Below are positions 18,572-27,429 of a DNA stretch of 56,394 nt, piece after piece. The translations under genes and the position numbers were made by a program. The stretch covers positions 17,501 through 73,894 of the forward strand of contig CACLGW010000003.1 of NCBI GenBank assembly GCA_902606525.1. The letters are read 5' to 3'. Within the stretch, counting starts at the first letter, position 1. Every line of letters starts with the position of its first letter. The notes under the pieces are model-generated. The model saw only the letters and a program-made list of their open reading frames with translations. It was not told the origin of the DNA and did no database searches. The stretch comes from an uncultured Bacteroidota bacterium (GTDB lineage: Bacteria > Bacteroidota > Bacteroidia > Flavobacteriales > Flavobacteriaceae).

Positions 18572-18651
18572 AAATCAATAATTTCAAAAACAAAAATACT
18601 AATCTTTATGCTAAATAGCTCAGTTTTAATTATTACTATAAAAATAGATTA

Positions 18652-19146
18652 TTAATCAAACCAGAAATTCCATAAAGTCCTTATGAAAAAAAAGGCGAAG
18701 GCCACTCCAACAATCAATTTTAAAAAAATACCTGTAAAAAATCCAATCAAAGCCCCATAAGCAGCTTTTAAAGCACCTCTCTTGTCATTAAAATTAACAA
18801 TTAGTTCTCCAATGAAAGCCCCAGAAAATGGACCAATTAAGAGTCCAAATGGACCTAGAAATAAAACTCCTATTAATAATCCAATTGAACTACCAATTAT
18901 GCTTGCCTTACCACCACCAAATTTTTTTACTCCTAATACAGGAATGATATTATCCAGAATAAATATGCCTAACGCAATACAAAAGCTTAAAATCAGAAAC
19001 TGATTCTGAATTGTAATAGAAGGCGCTAAGCTTAAAAGTAGAATTCCTGTCCATCCTGTTAGTGGTCCAGGTATGAGCGGTAAGAAACTACCCGCTATCC
19101 CTAAAAGAACAAAAAATGCTGCTAGTGAAATAAGTAAAATATCCAT
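18652..19146 (-). CDS. DUF456 family membrane protein
   Basis: This 164 aa protein has about four to five membrane helices rich in Gly, Ile and Leu. It shows the DUF456 pattern: an N-terminal LLGIAGSFLPLIPGPLTGW, a middle GGGKASIIGSSIGLLIG and a late GPFSGAFIGELI. No function is known for the family. It may head the minus-strand run down to lipA, with 80 bases before the next small gene. Confidence 0.8.
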   Translation of the reverse strand: MDILLISLAAFFVLLGIAGSFLPLIPGPLTGWTGILLLSLAPSITIQNQFLILSFCIALGIFILDNIIPVLGVKKFGGGKASIIGSSIGLLIGVLFLGPFGLLIGPFSGAFIGELIVNFNDKRGALKAAYGALIGFFTGIFLKLIVGVAFAFFFIRTLWNFWFD

Positions 19147-19221
19147 GTGTAAAAATATCTATTTTTAATGGCTTGAGCAGAAAGTTAAGACTTGAAATAG
19201 ATAAAAAAGTGTAATTTTAGT

Positions 19222-19719
19222 ATGAAATCAATTTGTATGAAAACTGTAAAAACATTTTTTTTAATAGTTATCTCACTACTAACATTTTCTGGATGTCATC
19301 TTTTTGATTCTAATAAAGTTTCTAGTAAAGAAATTAAAGCTGCATCTGTTTGGTCTGAAAAAGATCAGGAACCAATATTTTCCGATTGTGAGGGATTTGA
19401 AAAAAGTATAGACATAAAGAATTGTTTTGAGGCCACTATTTCTAACACAATAATGGATTACATAGCACAAAATCCCTGGGAGACAACAGAGAACATTAAT
19501 GAAGAAATTATTTTGAATTTACATATTGATAAAGAAGGGTACTTTTCATTAGAAGAGTTAGAGCGTTCCAATAAGATTTCAAATGCAATTCCAAATTTGA
19601 AAGAAAGTTTAGAAATGGCTGTAAGTTTAATTCCGCAAGCTCAACCAGCTATTAAGACTAATGTTGGGACTTTTGTTTCTACTACCATAAAACTTCCAAT
19701 AATGATTTCAGCTCAATAA
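19222..19719 (+). CDS. Lipoprotein with TonB-C-like tail
   Basis: This 165 aa protein has a lipoprotein signal ending LLTFSGC (Cys25), so it is probably membrane-anchored in the periplasm. The mature part ends with ILNLHIDKEGYFS...SLIPQAQPAIK and a final beta-hairpin ISTTIKLP-like segment, reminiscent of the small TonB C-terminal fold common in Bacteroidota lipoproteins. A second ATG (codon 6) is a possible start. It lies seven bases before ruvC and is probably co-transcribed with it. Its role is unknown. Confidence 0.65.
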   Translation: MKSICMKTVKTFFLIVISLLTFSGCHLFDSNKVSSKEIKAASVWSEKDQEPIFSDCEGFEKSIDIKNCFEATISNTIMDYIAQNPWETTENINEEIILNLHIDKEGYFSLEELERSNKISNAIPNLKESLEMAVSLIPQAQPAIKTNVGTFVSTTIKLPIMISAQ

Positions 19720-19726
19720 TTAATTT

Positions 19727-20281
19727 ATGAATGAGCATAACATTATTTTGGGAATTGACCCTGGAACTACCATTATGGGTTTTGGCCTTATCAAAACAAC
19801 AAAAAAAGAAATGGAATTAATTCAATTACATGAACTACAATTGAAAAAATATGATAATCATTTCCTTAAGCTTAAAAAAATTTTCAGTAGAACTATAGAA
19901 TTAATAGATGAGTTTCATCCTGATGAAATTGCTATTGAAGCTCCTTTTTTCGGAAAAAATGTTCAATCCATGTTGAAATTAGGAAGAGCCCAGGGAGTAG
20001 CCATGGCCGCAGGGCTTTCTAGAGAAGTATCTATTACTGAATATTCGCCTAAAAAAATAAAAATGGCTATTACAGGAAATGGGAACGCTTCAAAAGAACA
20101 AGTTGCTAAAATGCTTCAAAAGCTTTTAAAAATTAAAACTTTGCCAAAGAATTTAGATGCTACTGATGGTTTAGCTGCAGCTGTCTGTCATTATTACAAT
20201 AGAGGAAGAATTACCTCTGATAAGTCTTATTCTGGGTGGGGAGCTTTTGTAAGCCAAAACCCTAATAAGGTTAAGTCTTAG
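19727..20281 (+). CDS. ruvC: Holliday junction resolvase RuvC
   Basis: This is the endonuclease that cuts Holliday junctions symmetrically after RuvAB branch migration. The RNase-H fold acidic residues are visible: D11 in LGIDPGT, Glu near 71 in EIAIEAPFF and Asp near 144/147 in LDATDGLAAAVCHYY. At 184 aa it is full length. It is followed 20 bases later by hemW, an arrangement typical of flavobacteria. Confidence 0.95.
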   Translation: MNEHNIILGIDPGTTIMGFGLIKTTKKEMELIQLHELQLKKYDNHFLKLKKIFSRTIELIDEFHPDEIAIEAPFFGKNVQSMLKLGRAQGVAMAAGLSREVSITEYSPKKIKMAITGNGNASKEQVAKMLQKLLKIKTLPKNLDATDGLAAAVCHYYNRGRITSDKSYSGWGAFVSQNPNKVKS

Positions 20282-20301
20282 AAGGTTTTAAACCTAAACT
20301 T

Positions 20302-21426
20302 ATGTCTAACCTTTATATTCATTATCCTTATTGTAAACAAGCTTGTCACTACTGTAATTTTCACTTTTCTACATCAAATAAAGGCAGAGACCAGATGATT
20401 CAAATAATGGAAAAAGAGCTAAGAATTAGAGCAAAAGAAATAAATAGCTCTTTTGACAGTATTTACTTTGGAGGGGGATCCCCATCCCTAATTTCTCCCG
20501 AATTAATAGCTAGTTTTATTAAAAAAATTAAAGATGATTTCATGACCTCCGCTGAGATAGAAATAACTATTGAGGTAAATCCTGATAATGTTAGTCAGGA
20601 TTATTTACTTGGTCTTAAAGAGTCAGGTATAAACCGATTAAGTTTAGGTATTCAATCATTTTTAGATAGAGATTTAAAATTGATGAATAGAGCACATAAT
20701 TCAGAACAAGCACATAACGCACTAAGTTTAGTTAAAAAATATTTTCAGAATTATTCATTGGATTTAATTTATGGGATGCCTTATTCTAGCCTTTTAGATT
20801 GGAAGAAAAATCTTAAGCTTGCATTAAATTATAAGCCCCCTCATATATCAACTTATGCACTTACAGTAGAGAAAAAGACAGTTTTACATCATCAAATTAA
20901 GCAAAAGAATGTTAAACCTATTTCCGAAAAAGCTGTGAAAGAGCAGTACGACTTTCTCTTAGATAAAATGGAGGAGAAAGGTTATATAAATTATGAATTT
21001 TCAAACTTTGGAAAACCAGGTTATTTCTCTGTAAATAATCAAAATTACTGGAATGGAAAACCTTATTTAGGCTTGGGTCCCTCCTCTCATAGTTATGATG
21101 GAAAAGCTCTGAGAAGTTGGAATGTATCAAATAATCACAGTTATATGGTAGGTGTAAATTCTGGTAAATTAAAAAGAGAATTGGAATCCCTAAATACCAA
21201 GGATAGGTATAATGAATACATCATGACCGGACTTCGTAAATCAGATGGGCTTTCGTTGGATTATATAAAAAGGATTTTTGGAAAAACATATGCAGCTTAT
21301 CTTGAAGAACAGGTAACTAGACATTTAGACCAAAGAAATATATTTTGGGATGGAGATTATCTCAAAGTAGCAAAACATGCTAAATTTTTAACTGATGGAA
21401 TTGCCTCTGATTTTTTTATAATATAG
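20302..21426 (+). CDS. hemW: HemW radical-SAM family heme chaperone (HemN-like)
   Basis: This 374 aa radical-SAM protein has the cluster motif C11-x3-C15-x2-C18 (YPYCKQACHYCNF), followed by YFGGGSPSLI and EVNPDN. Proteins of this length lacking the longer HemN N-terminus act as heme-binding chaperones (HemW) rather than coproporphyrinogen dehydrogenase, though many are annotated as HemN. It sits after ruvC and converges with the dipeptidase gene five bases later. Confidence 0.88.
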   Translation: MSNLYIHYPYCKQACHYCNFHFSTSNKGRDQMIQIMEKELRIRAKEINSSFDSIYFGGGSPSLISPELIASFIKKIKDDFMTSAEIEITIEVNPDNVSQDYLLGLKESGINRLSLGIQSFLDRDLKLMNRAHNSEQAHNALSLVKKYFQNYSLDLIYGMPYSSLLDWKKNLKLALNYKPPHISTYALTVEKKTVLHHQIKQKNVKPISEKAVKEQYDFLLDKMEEKGYINYEFSNFGKPGYFSVNNQNYWNGKPYLGLGPSSHSYDGKALRSWNVSNNHSYMVGVNSGKLKRELESLNTKDRYNEYIMTGLRKSDGLSLDYIKRIFGKTYAAYLEEQVTRHLDQRNIFWDGDYLKVAKHAKFLTDGIASDFFII

Positions 21427-21431
21427 TACTG

Positions 21432-22811
21432 CTAGTCTTGATTCCAGAGCTTAGCATAATTTTTATAAAATTTTGGAATAGTTTCAATTCCCTTAAAAAA
21501 ATTAAATAGACCATAATGCTCGTTTGGAGAGTGGATTGCGTCACTATCAAGGCCAAAACCCATCAATATTGATTTAACCCCTAACTCCTTTTCAAACATT
21601 GGTACAATAGGGATACTTCCTCCTCCTCTTTTGGGAATAGGTGCTACCCCAAAAGTTTCTAAATAAGCATTATGAGCTGCCTTATAGCTTTTAGTTTCTA
21701 TTGGCGTTACATAGGCATAACCTCCGTGATGTGTTTTCACATCCACCTTTACCCCATCAGGAGCAATAGATTTAAAATAGTCTGAAAACTGCTTACTTAT
21801 TTCGTGCCAGTCTTGATTAGGAACTAAACGCATAGAAATTTTTGCATGTGATTTACTAGGGATTACAGTTTTGGCTCCTTCACCTATATACCCTCCCCAA
21901 ATTCCATTTACATCTAGGGTTGGACGAATCGAGCGTCTTTCTTCTGAGGTATATCCCTTTTCTCCAGCTACTGCATCTATTCCAATTGAACCTTTAAACT
22001 CTTCTAAATCTAAAGGTGCTTTTTCCATTTCATCCCTCTCCTTTTTTGATAGCTCGATTACATTGTCATAAAAACCTGGAATTGTAACTTTCTTATCTAT
22101 ATCTCGAAGCTGTGAAATCATTTCACAGAGAACATTAATAGGGTTTTGAACTGACCCACCGTAAAGACCAGAGTGTAAATCTCTATTTGGCCCTGTAACG
22201 GTGACTTCCATATAACTTAAACCGCGTAAACCTGTAGTTATAGAAGGCTGATCTTGAGCTATCATTCCAGTATCAGATATAAGGATAATATCACAAGCTA
22301 ATTTTTCTTTATTTGACTTTACAAAATCTTCTAAATTATCACTTCCCACTTCCTCTTCTCCTTCGATCATAAACTTGATATTACAAGCTAATGACCCATT
22401 TTCTAGCATAACTTCAAAAGCTTTTATGTGCATAAACATTTGTCCTTTATCATCACAAGAACCCCTTGCAAAGACAGCCCCATCAGGATGAATTTGAGTA
22501 GTTTTTATAACAGGTTCAAAAGGAGGACTATCCCAAAGCTCAATTGGATCAGCTGGCTGAACGTCATAATGACCGTAAACTAAGACAGTGGGTAAAGATG
22601 AATCTAAAAGATATTCGCCATACACAATTGGATGTCCAGGTGTTGGAATTATTTCTGTCTGAGGGCAGCCTGCCTTTTGTAATGCAGATTTGACCCATTC
22701 AGCTCCAGCTTTTACATCTTTAGTATATTTTGGATCAGCGCTCACTGAAGGAATTTTTAAAAAATCCATCCACTGCTCTAAAAACCTTTTTTGATCTTCT
22801 GTAAAGTTCAT
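21432..22811 (-). CDS. M20 family dipeptidase
   Basis: This is a cytosolic-type metallodipeptidase of family M20 (459 aa) with the two-zinc site in view: H81 and D83 in LVYGHYDVQPAD, D120 in ARGSCDDKGQM, the catalytic EGEEEVGS pair and the C-terminal metal His in DAIHSPNEHYGL. The dimerisation (lid) domain lies in the middle, with RDLHSGLYGGSV. No signal peptide is present. It probably hydrolyses dipeptides. The substrate range cannot be told from sequence. Confidence 0.9.
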   Translation of the reverse strand: MNFTEDQKRFLEQWMDFLKIPSVSADPKYTKDVKAGAEWVKSALQKAGCPQTEIIPTPGHPIVYGEYLLDSSLPTVLVYGHYDVQPADPIELWDSPPFEPVIKTTQIHPDGAVFARGSCDDKGQMFMHIKAFEVMLENGSLACNIKFMIEGEEEVGSDNLEDFVKSNKEKLACDIILISDTGMIAQDQPSITTGLRGLSYMEVTVTGPNRDLHSGLYGGSVQNPINVLCEMISQLRDIDKKVTIPGFYDNVIELSKKERDEMEKAPLDLEEFKGSIGIDAVAGEKGYTSEERRSIRPTLDVNGIWGGYIGEGAKTVIPSKSHAKISMRLVPNQDWHEISKQFSDYFKSIAPDGVKVDVKTHHGGYAYVTPIETKSYKAAHNAYLETFGVAPIPKRGGGSIPIVPMFEKELGVKSILMGFGLDSDAIHSPNEHYGLFNFFKGIETIPKFYKNYAKLWNQD

Positions 22812-22887
22812 ATTTTCGTATTGTTTTGGACTACAAAGTTAACGTATGTATTTTTTTAGAACAGGAAATTTAATTGAAAAACTTAAT

Positions 22888-22895
22888 TATATTTG
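22888..22895 (+). promoter_or_regulatory. -7 element of the tRNA-Leu promoter
   Basis: TATATTTG is a perfect match to the Bacteroidota -7 box TAnnTTTG. It ends 10 bases before the tRNA-Leu gene, which places the start of transcription near its 5' end. No clear -33 TTTG is present at the usual distance. Confidence 0.5.
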
Positions 22896-22905
22896 TCCTC
22901 CCTCA

Positions 22906-22987
22906 GCGGGTGTGGTGAAATTGGTAGACACGCTAGATTTAGGATCTAGTGCTTCACGGCGTGGGGGTTCGAGTCCCTTCACCCGCA
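22906..22987 (+). tRNA. tRNA-Leu (TAG anticodon)
   Basis: The acceptor stem GCGGGTG pairs with CACCCGC, with discriminator A. The anticodon stem CTAGA/TCTAG encloses loop TTTAGGA, giving anticodon TAG. A variable arm of class II length and a GGGGGTTCGAGTCCC T-arm are present. CCA is not encoded. Confidence 0.96.
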
Positions 22988-22988
22988 C

Positions 22989-23019
22989 AAAAAACCTTAA
23001 TTTTATTAGGGTTTTTTTA
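22989..23019 (+). terminator. Intrinsic terminator after tRNA-Leu
   Basis: The inverted repeat AACCTTAAT / ATTAGGGTT with a TTT loop is followed by seven T residues, two bases past the tRNA. Confidence 0.78.
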
Positions 23020-23046
23020 TTTACCATCAAAAAATTATAATCAAAA

Positions 23047-23922
23047 TTAATCAGCCTTGAACTTGTTAGGTAAAAAGCCTTGTGTATTTGTTTTTACAAT
23101 AAATGTATTTCCACTTAGAGGAAATTTTCCGATATCCTTTTTAGAAAGATTTTCTTTAGCAGAGGTTATTAAAATATGATCAAGATTTTTTCCTCCAAAG
23201 CAACAAGAAGTAACATTGGGTACTGGGAGAGATATTTTATCAATAATTTCACCTTTTTTGGGGTCCCAACAAAACACACCATGCCCGCCATAATGGGCAA
23301 TCCACAAGTTTCCATTCTTGTCAATTGCCATCCCATCTGGAGATCCTAATTCTTTTGGAACTTGAATTGCAATTTTATGAAATGTAATTTCATTATTTTT
23401 TGAATCATAATTATAAGCCTTTACCTGTTGAGTTGGACTGTCTATAAAATACATGATCTTATTATTTTCTGTCCAAGCGATTCCGTTTGATACTGTAAGG
23501 TTATCAATCTGTTTTTTAAACTTCATTTCTTTTCCAATACTATAAAGAGATCCAGAATTAGATTTAAAATTTTTATTTAAAGTTCCAATCCAAAGGGTTC
23601 CTTTAACATCACATTTTCCATCGTTAAACCTGTGAACGATATCATTTCCTTTAAATTTTGACAGCCATTTAAGCTCCCCTGTAATTAAATGAAAAGAAGC
23701 AATTTTTAAATCTAGTGCTAAAACTAAGTTGTCATTTTCACCCTCAATGACAAGGGATAACTTATGGTTGAATTTCCAATGTTTAGTTTTTTTTGTTGCC
23801 ATGTGATATTTATATAAAATACCTCCATCTATATCAACCCAAAAAAAACTATTACTCCTATTATGCCAATATGGACTTTCTCCAAGATAACAGTTGCAGT
23901 TTAAAATTATTTTTGGCTCCAT
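23047..23922 (-). CDS. SMP-30/gluconolactonase family protein
   Basis: This is a six-bladed propeller lactonase of the SMP-30/LRE family (291 aa). Candidate metal ligands are E15 in YLGESPYW, Asn in TVSNGIAWT and Asp in GSPDGMAID. It probably opens a sugar lactone made by the upstream dehydrogenases of the same operon. It has no signal peptide, so it acts in the cytoplasm. It is the last gene of the six-gene catabolic run and starts 37 bases after the TIM-barrel gene. Confidence 0.88.
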   Translation of the reverse strand: MEPKIILNCNCYLGESPYWHNRSNSFFWVDIDGGILYKYHMATKKTKHWKFNHKLSLVIEGENDNLVLALDLKIASFHLITGELKWLSKFKGNDIVHRFNDGKCDVKGTLWIGTLNKNFKSNSGSLYSIGKEMKFKKQIDNLTVSNGIAWTENNKIMYFIDSPTQQVKAYNYDSKNNEITFHKIAIQVPKELGSPDGMAIDKNGNLWIAHYGGHGVFCWDPKKGEIIDKISLPVPNVTSCCFGGKNLDHILITSAKENLSKKDIGKFPLSGNTFIVKTNTQGFLPNKFKAD

Positions 23923-23959
23923 GTTTTGGGATACTATTTAAATGTAAATACGGATTTTA

Positions 23960-24844
23960 TTATTTCCAATATTCTAAGATCTTTTTATTTATAAAGTTAA
24001 CGCTCCTCTCAAGTTGATCAAATCCATCAACACCGTCCTCAATACTTATCCAACTATCAAAACCTACTCTTTTGAGTTCTTTAAAAATTAAGTCATAATT
24101 ATTCATCCCCTTTCCTACTTCTCCATGGCTTAGCATCTTAGCATATCCGACTACCCCAGCCTCATTGTCTCTTAAATCATCAATAGTTCCATATTTTAAA
24201 TATCTATCACTAGCATGCATTGTTTCTATCCTATTTGATATTTCATATAATAGATCAAGTGGATCTTCGCCAGCTAAAAAAGCATTACTTGGGTCAAAGT
24301 TTACACCAAAATTTGGATGATTGATACTTTCAACAAGAAGCTTAAAAACATCTTTCTTTTGTGCAAATTCAGGATACTCCCAAAAATCATCTTTGTAATG
24401 ATTTTCCAAAATCAGTGTAATTCCGTTACTCTTAGCATATGGCAAACATTCATATATTGAATCTGAAGCAAATTTTATTCCCTCATCCAACGAAAGATCT
24501 GGACGCTTTTGACCGGAAAGAACTCTACAATATTTACCTCCCAGAATAGTGATCATATCAATCCATTTCTTTTGCTTGTCAACTTCATTTTTTCTAAATT
24601 TTTTGTCTGGGTGCGTAAAATCTGGTGAACAACACATCATCGGTATTTCTTTCCCAGTATCTTCAACCATTTTTCTAAACTCAGGCCATTTCTTCTTGTC
24701 CTGCATTTCAATAAAACCAGCATACCATTCTAATCCATCAATTTCGAGCTTCGAAGCCATATTTACCCATTCAGAAATTTTCATACTACCATCTTTGCAA
24801 AGTGCTTGCATGTAAGCTTTAGGAAATACAGCTAATTTTGGCAT
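23960..24844 (-). CDS. Sugar phosphate isomerase/epimerase family TIM-barrel protein
   Basis: This is a xylose-isomerase-like TIM barrel of 294 aa. Likely metal-site residues are Glu in TLILENHY, Asp in NFDPSNAFL, His in IETMHASD and Glu in WISIEDG near the end. Such enzymes isomerise or epimerise keto- and aldo-sugars, or act as 3-keto-glycoside lyases/isomerases. Next to a Gfo/Idh oxidoreductase either is possible. It has no signal peptide and lies 38 bases after the SDR gene in the same direction. Confidence 0.85.
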   Translation of the reverse strand: MPKLAVFPKAYMQALCKDGSMKISEWVNMASKLEIDGLEWYAGFIEMQDKKKWPEFRKMVEDTGKEIPMMCCSPDFTHPDKKFRKNEVDKQKKWIDMITILGGKYCRVLSGQKRPDLSLDEGIKFASDSIYECLPYAKSNGITLILENHYKDDFWEYPEFAQKKDVFKLLVESINHPNFGVNFDPSNAFLAGEDPLDLLYEISNRIETMHASDRYLKYGTIDDLRDNEAGVVGYAKMLSHGEVGKGMNNYDLIFKELKRVGFDSWISIEDGVDGFDQLERSVNFINKKILEYWK

Positions 24845-24882
24845 ATTGATTAAAATTAAAGTTTTAAACTATTTTTATACTA

Positions 24883-25674
24883 TTATAAAATATTAGAGGA
24901 GTCCTTAGAGATATTTCTTCCAATTACAGGATATTGTTCAATATCAACAACTTGTCCACTAACAGGGCCACTTTCATCTGAAAGCCAATAGATAGAAGAT
25001 GAGGCAATTGCATCAGGCAAAATAATTTTTCCTGATGGTGCAAAAATATCAGGTAGATCTTCGTACCAATTATCTTTTAAGCCGTGCTTTTTTTTACGAT
25101 CTATTTCTTTTTCAGTTAAAACCCAACCAGGATTAATTTGATTTACTCTCACCCCATTATCCCTGTGAAGACTATCTCCTAAATTTCTTGTCATTGTCAT
25201 TAGTGCACCTTTTGACATACTATAGGCCAACAAATTTGGCTCCCCACTCCAAGCATTTATAGAACCAATATTCAAAACAGCTCCTTTAGATTTTGTCAAA
25301 TGAGGTAAGGCAGATTTGATCAATAGAAAAGGGGCTAAAGTATTTATCTTAAATACACTCTCTAAAAGAACATCATCTGTATCTTTTATGTTTGAACTAA
25401 TAACTGACGCAGCATTATTTACAATAGCGTCAATTTTATTCCAGGTTTTCATAGCCAAGGATACTAGCCTTTCAGTACATCCTTTAATAGATAGATCCTC
25501 AATGTGAATTACACTATTTTTTTTGCCGAGCTGATTTTGAAGCTCTAAAGCTAATTTTTGTTCTAAACCATGAATTACTACTTTTCCCCCTTCCTCAACT
25601 GCTTTTTTAGCAATTGCCTTTCCAATTCCCATAGTACTACCTGTGACTATTATTACTTTGTCTTTAAGTCTCAA
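24883..25674 (-). CDS. Short-chain dehydrogenase/reductase
   Basis: This is a classical SDR of 263 aa. It has the NAD(P) motif TGSTMGIG at 11-18, NNAAS after the fourth strand, a catalytic serine in NIGSIN and the catalytic pair YSMSK near 151-155. It probably oxidises a hydroxyl of a sugar or sugar acid. It starts one base downstream of the Zn-dehydrogenase stop, so the two are made together. Confidence 0.88.
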   Translation of the reverse strand: MRLKDKVIIVTGSTMGIGKAIAKKAVEEGGKVVIHGLEQKLALELQNQLGKKNSVIHIEDLSIKGCTERLVSLAMKTWNKIDAIVNNAASVISSNIKDTDDVLLESVFKINTLAPFLLIKSALPHLTKSKGAVLNIGSINAWSGEPNLLAYSMSKGALMTMTRNLGDSLHRDNGVRVNQINPGWVLTEKEIDRKKKHGLKDNWYEDLPDIFAPSGKIILPDAIASSSIYWLSDESGPVSGQVVDIEQYPVIGRNISKDSSNIL

Positions 25675-25675
25675 T

Positions 25676-26713
25676 TTAAACAGGTTTTAAAATACTTTTT
25701 ATGATTTTACCAGAGTGCATTTCTTTAAATGCTTTTTCCCAATCATCAATAGGCCAAACTCCTCCAATAATTGGTTTAACATCCAATGTGCCATTAGAAA
25801 GAAGTTCAATAACCTTTTCCCATATAGGCCAATTATGACTAAAGCTTCCTTGCAGACAAATATTTTTTTGGACAATTTTATCCAATGAAAAGCCAAGGGG
25901 TTTTGGTCCCCAACCGACTTTAGTTATTTGACCGTTTGGACGAACAAGATCCATTGCCAGCAATAGTGTATCACTCACACCGGCTGCATCAACTACAAGA
26001 TCAACACCTAGACCATCTTTCTGTTTTGCCCATTTTGAAGGGTCGTTTATAATCGTTTTTATATTATAATTTTCAGCTTTTGAAAGTCTATTTTTATCAT
26101 TTTCAAGTCCGAGTACAGCAACTTCAGCTCCACAAATTTTAGAAACTACAGCACATAGAATCCCAATTGTTCCAGGGCCTATAACTAAAACTCTATCACC
26201 TGGTTTAATATTTGAATTTCCTACAATGGCATTGTAAGCTACACAGCAAGGCTCTGTTAAACAAGCCTCTTCAAATGAAAGATTATCAGGAATATGATGC
26301 AGACATCTGGCCGGTGTACTTACATATTTTGTCATTGCACCATTTACTCCATAACCAAAACCTTTCCTTGTTGGGTCAAGATTATATAGGCCTATCTTAC
26401 TCATTGGATTTTGACGATCAATCACAGCAGCAGTCTCACTAACTACACGATCTCCAACTTTCCACTCGTTTACATTTCCTCCAAGCCGTACAATAATCCC
26501 TCCAAATTCGTGACCTAGAACAACTGGATAATTAACTTCCCAGCTATGATCTGAAGTCCATTGATGAAGATCTGACCCGCATACACCTACATTTTTTACT
26601 TGTAACAACACATCATTTGCACCAATTTTTGGCAGCTCTATTTCTCTTAATTCAACTGAGCCTTTGGACTCTGAATAATTAACAACTCCAGGAATTTTTT
26701 TTGGCAGAGACAT
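25676..26713 (-). CDS. Zn-type MDR alcohol/polyol dehydrogenase lacking the structural zinc cysteines
   Basis: This is a medium-chain dehydrogenase of 345 aa. The catalytic zinc residues C45 (CGSDLH) and H68/E69 (LGHEFGG) are kept, as is the NAD motif VIGPGTIG. The lobe that normally holds four cysteines for the structural zinc (CxxCxxC...C) reads ETAAVIDRQNPMSK-IGLYNLDP (about 93-113) with no cysteine. The rest resembles iditol/galactitol-type dehydrogenases (RKGFGYGVNGAM). It is probably a cytoplasmic sugar-alcohol or sugar dehydrogenase. Its start is immediately beside the stop of the HPS-like gene. Confidence 0.88.
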   Translation of the reverse strand: MSLPKKIPGVVNYSESKGSVELREIELPKIGANDVLLQVKNVGVCGSDLHQWTSDHSWEVNYPVVLGHEFGGIIVRLGGNVNEWKVGDRVVSETAAVIDRQNPMSKIGLYNLDPTRKGFGYGVNGAMTKYVSTPARCLHHIPDNLSFEEACLTEPCCVAYNAIVGNSNIKPGDRVLVIGPGTIGILCAVVSKICGAEVAVLGLENDKNRLSKAENYNIKTIINDPSKWAKQKDGLGVDLVVDAAGVSDTLLLAMDLVRPNGQITKVGWGPKPLGFSLDKIVQKNICLQGSFSHNWPIWEKVIELLSNGTLDVKPIIGGVWPIDDWEKAFKEMHSGKIIKSILKPV

Positions 26714-27418
26714 TTATCTATTTGGAGTTAATACAGTTTGAGAATGTATTGCATCGCATATTTTTTTTAGAGATGATTCTAAATTTCCATCTGCAGTTTT
26801 AAATGAATCAGCGTCAATAACAAGGGGAGCGCCAAGAACAACTAGGGGTGCACCATACTGGGGACATTTTACCGCTTGCTCTAAGGAAAGCCCTCCTACA
26901 GCTTGAACTGGAATCTCCACCGCTTTAACAACTTCAGATAATTCATCTAAAGGACTTGGCATTTCCCCACCAGAGGCTTTTATTCCTCTTCTTTCATCAT
27001 AGCCAATATGATGAATTATAAAATCGCAACCCAGGTCTTCAAGTAATTTTGCTCCATCAACCATATTTTCACTTATCATGTTATCACCCATAACTTTGAT
27101 ACCAAAGTCTTTTCCTGCCTCAACAACGCATTTTATTGTTTCTTTATGAGCTCTTGCCATTACAACAACATGAGTTGCTCCTGCTTTAGCCATCATCTCT
27201 GCCTCAAGATAACCACCGTCCATTGTTTTTAAATCTGCTACAATTGGAGTATTGGGAAATGATTCTCTAAGTTTTCTAACCCCGTGCAGGCCTTCGGCAA
27301 GAATTAATGGTGTTCCCGCTTCAAGCCAATCAACACCAGCACGCATTGCCATCGCTGCTGTTTCAAGAGCTTCATCAATATTTGTAAGATCAAGAGATAT
27401 TTGAACTAAAGGCTTCAT
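26714..27418 (-). CDS. HPS/KGPDC-family (OMP decarboxylase superfamily) lyase
   Basis: This 234 aa TIM barrel belongs to the family of 3-hexulose-6-phosphate synthase and 3-keto-L-gulonate-6-phosphate decarboxylase. E33 (LEAGTPLI), the D62-x-K64-x-x-D67 triad (ADLKTMDGG) and H136 (IIHHIGYDE) are all in the family positions. The TMD form of the triad is closer to hexulose-phosphate synthases. The operon has no isomerase (HxlB) partner and no sugar kinase, so formaldehyde fixation is not implied. A decarboxylase or aldolase step on a sugar-acid intermediate is equally likely. Confidence 0.8.
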   Translation of the reverse strand: MKPLVQISLDLTNIDEALETAAMAMRAGVDWLEAGTPLILAEGLHGVRKLRESFPNTPIVADLKTMDGGYLEAEMMAKAGATHVVVMARAHKETIKCVVEAGKDFGIKVMGDNMISENMVDGAKLLEDLGCDFIIHHIGYDERRGIKASGGEMPSPLDELSEVVKAVEIPVQAVGGLSLEQAVKCPQYGAPLVVLGAPLVIDADSFKTADGNLESSLKKICDAIHSQTVLTPNR

Positions 27419-27429
27419 GTCTATAATTT

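Noticed and set aside
22846-23040. 64-codon open frame on the plus strand
   Set aside because: It runs through tRNA-Leu and its terminator, so it is a chance frame.
26714-27418. Annotation as a formaldehyde-fixing RuMP pathway enzyme
   Set aside because: No hexulose-phosphate isomerase, methanol or formaldehyde gene is nearby, and the operon looks like sugar-acid catabolism. Family membership alone does not fix the reaction.
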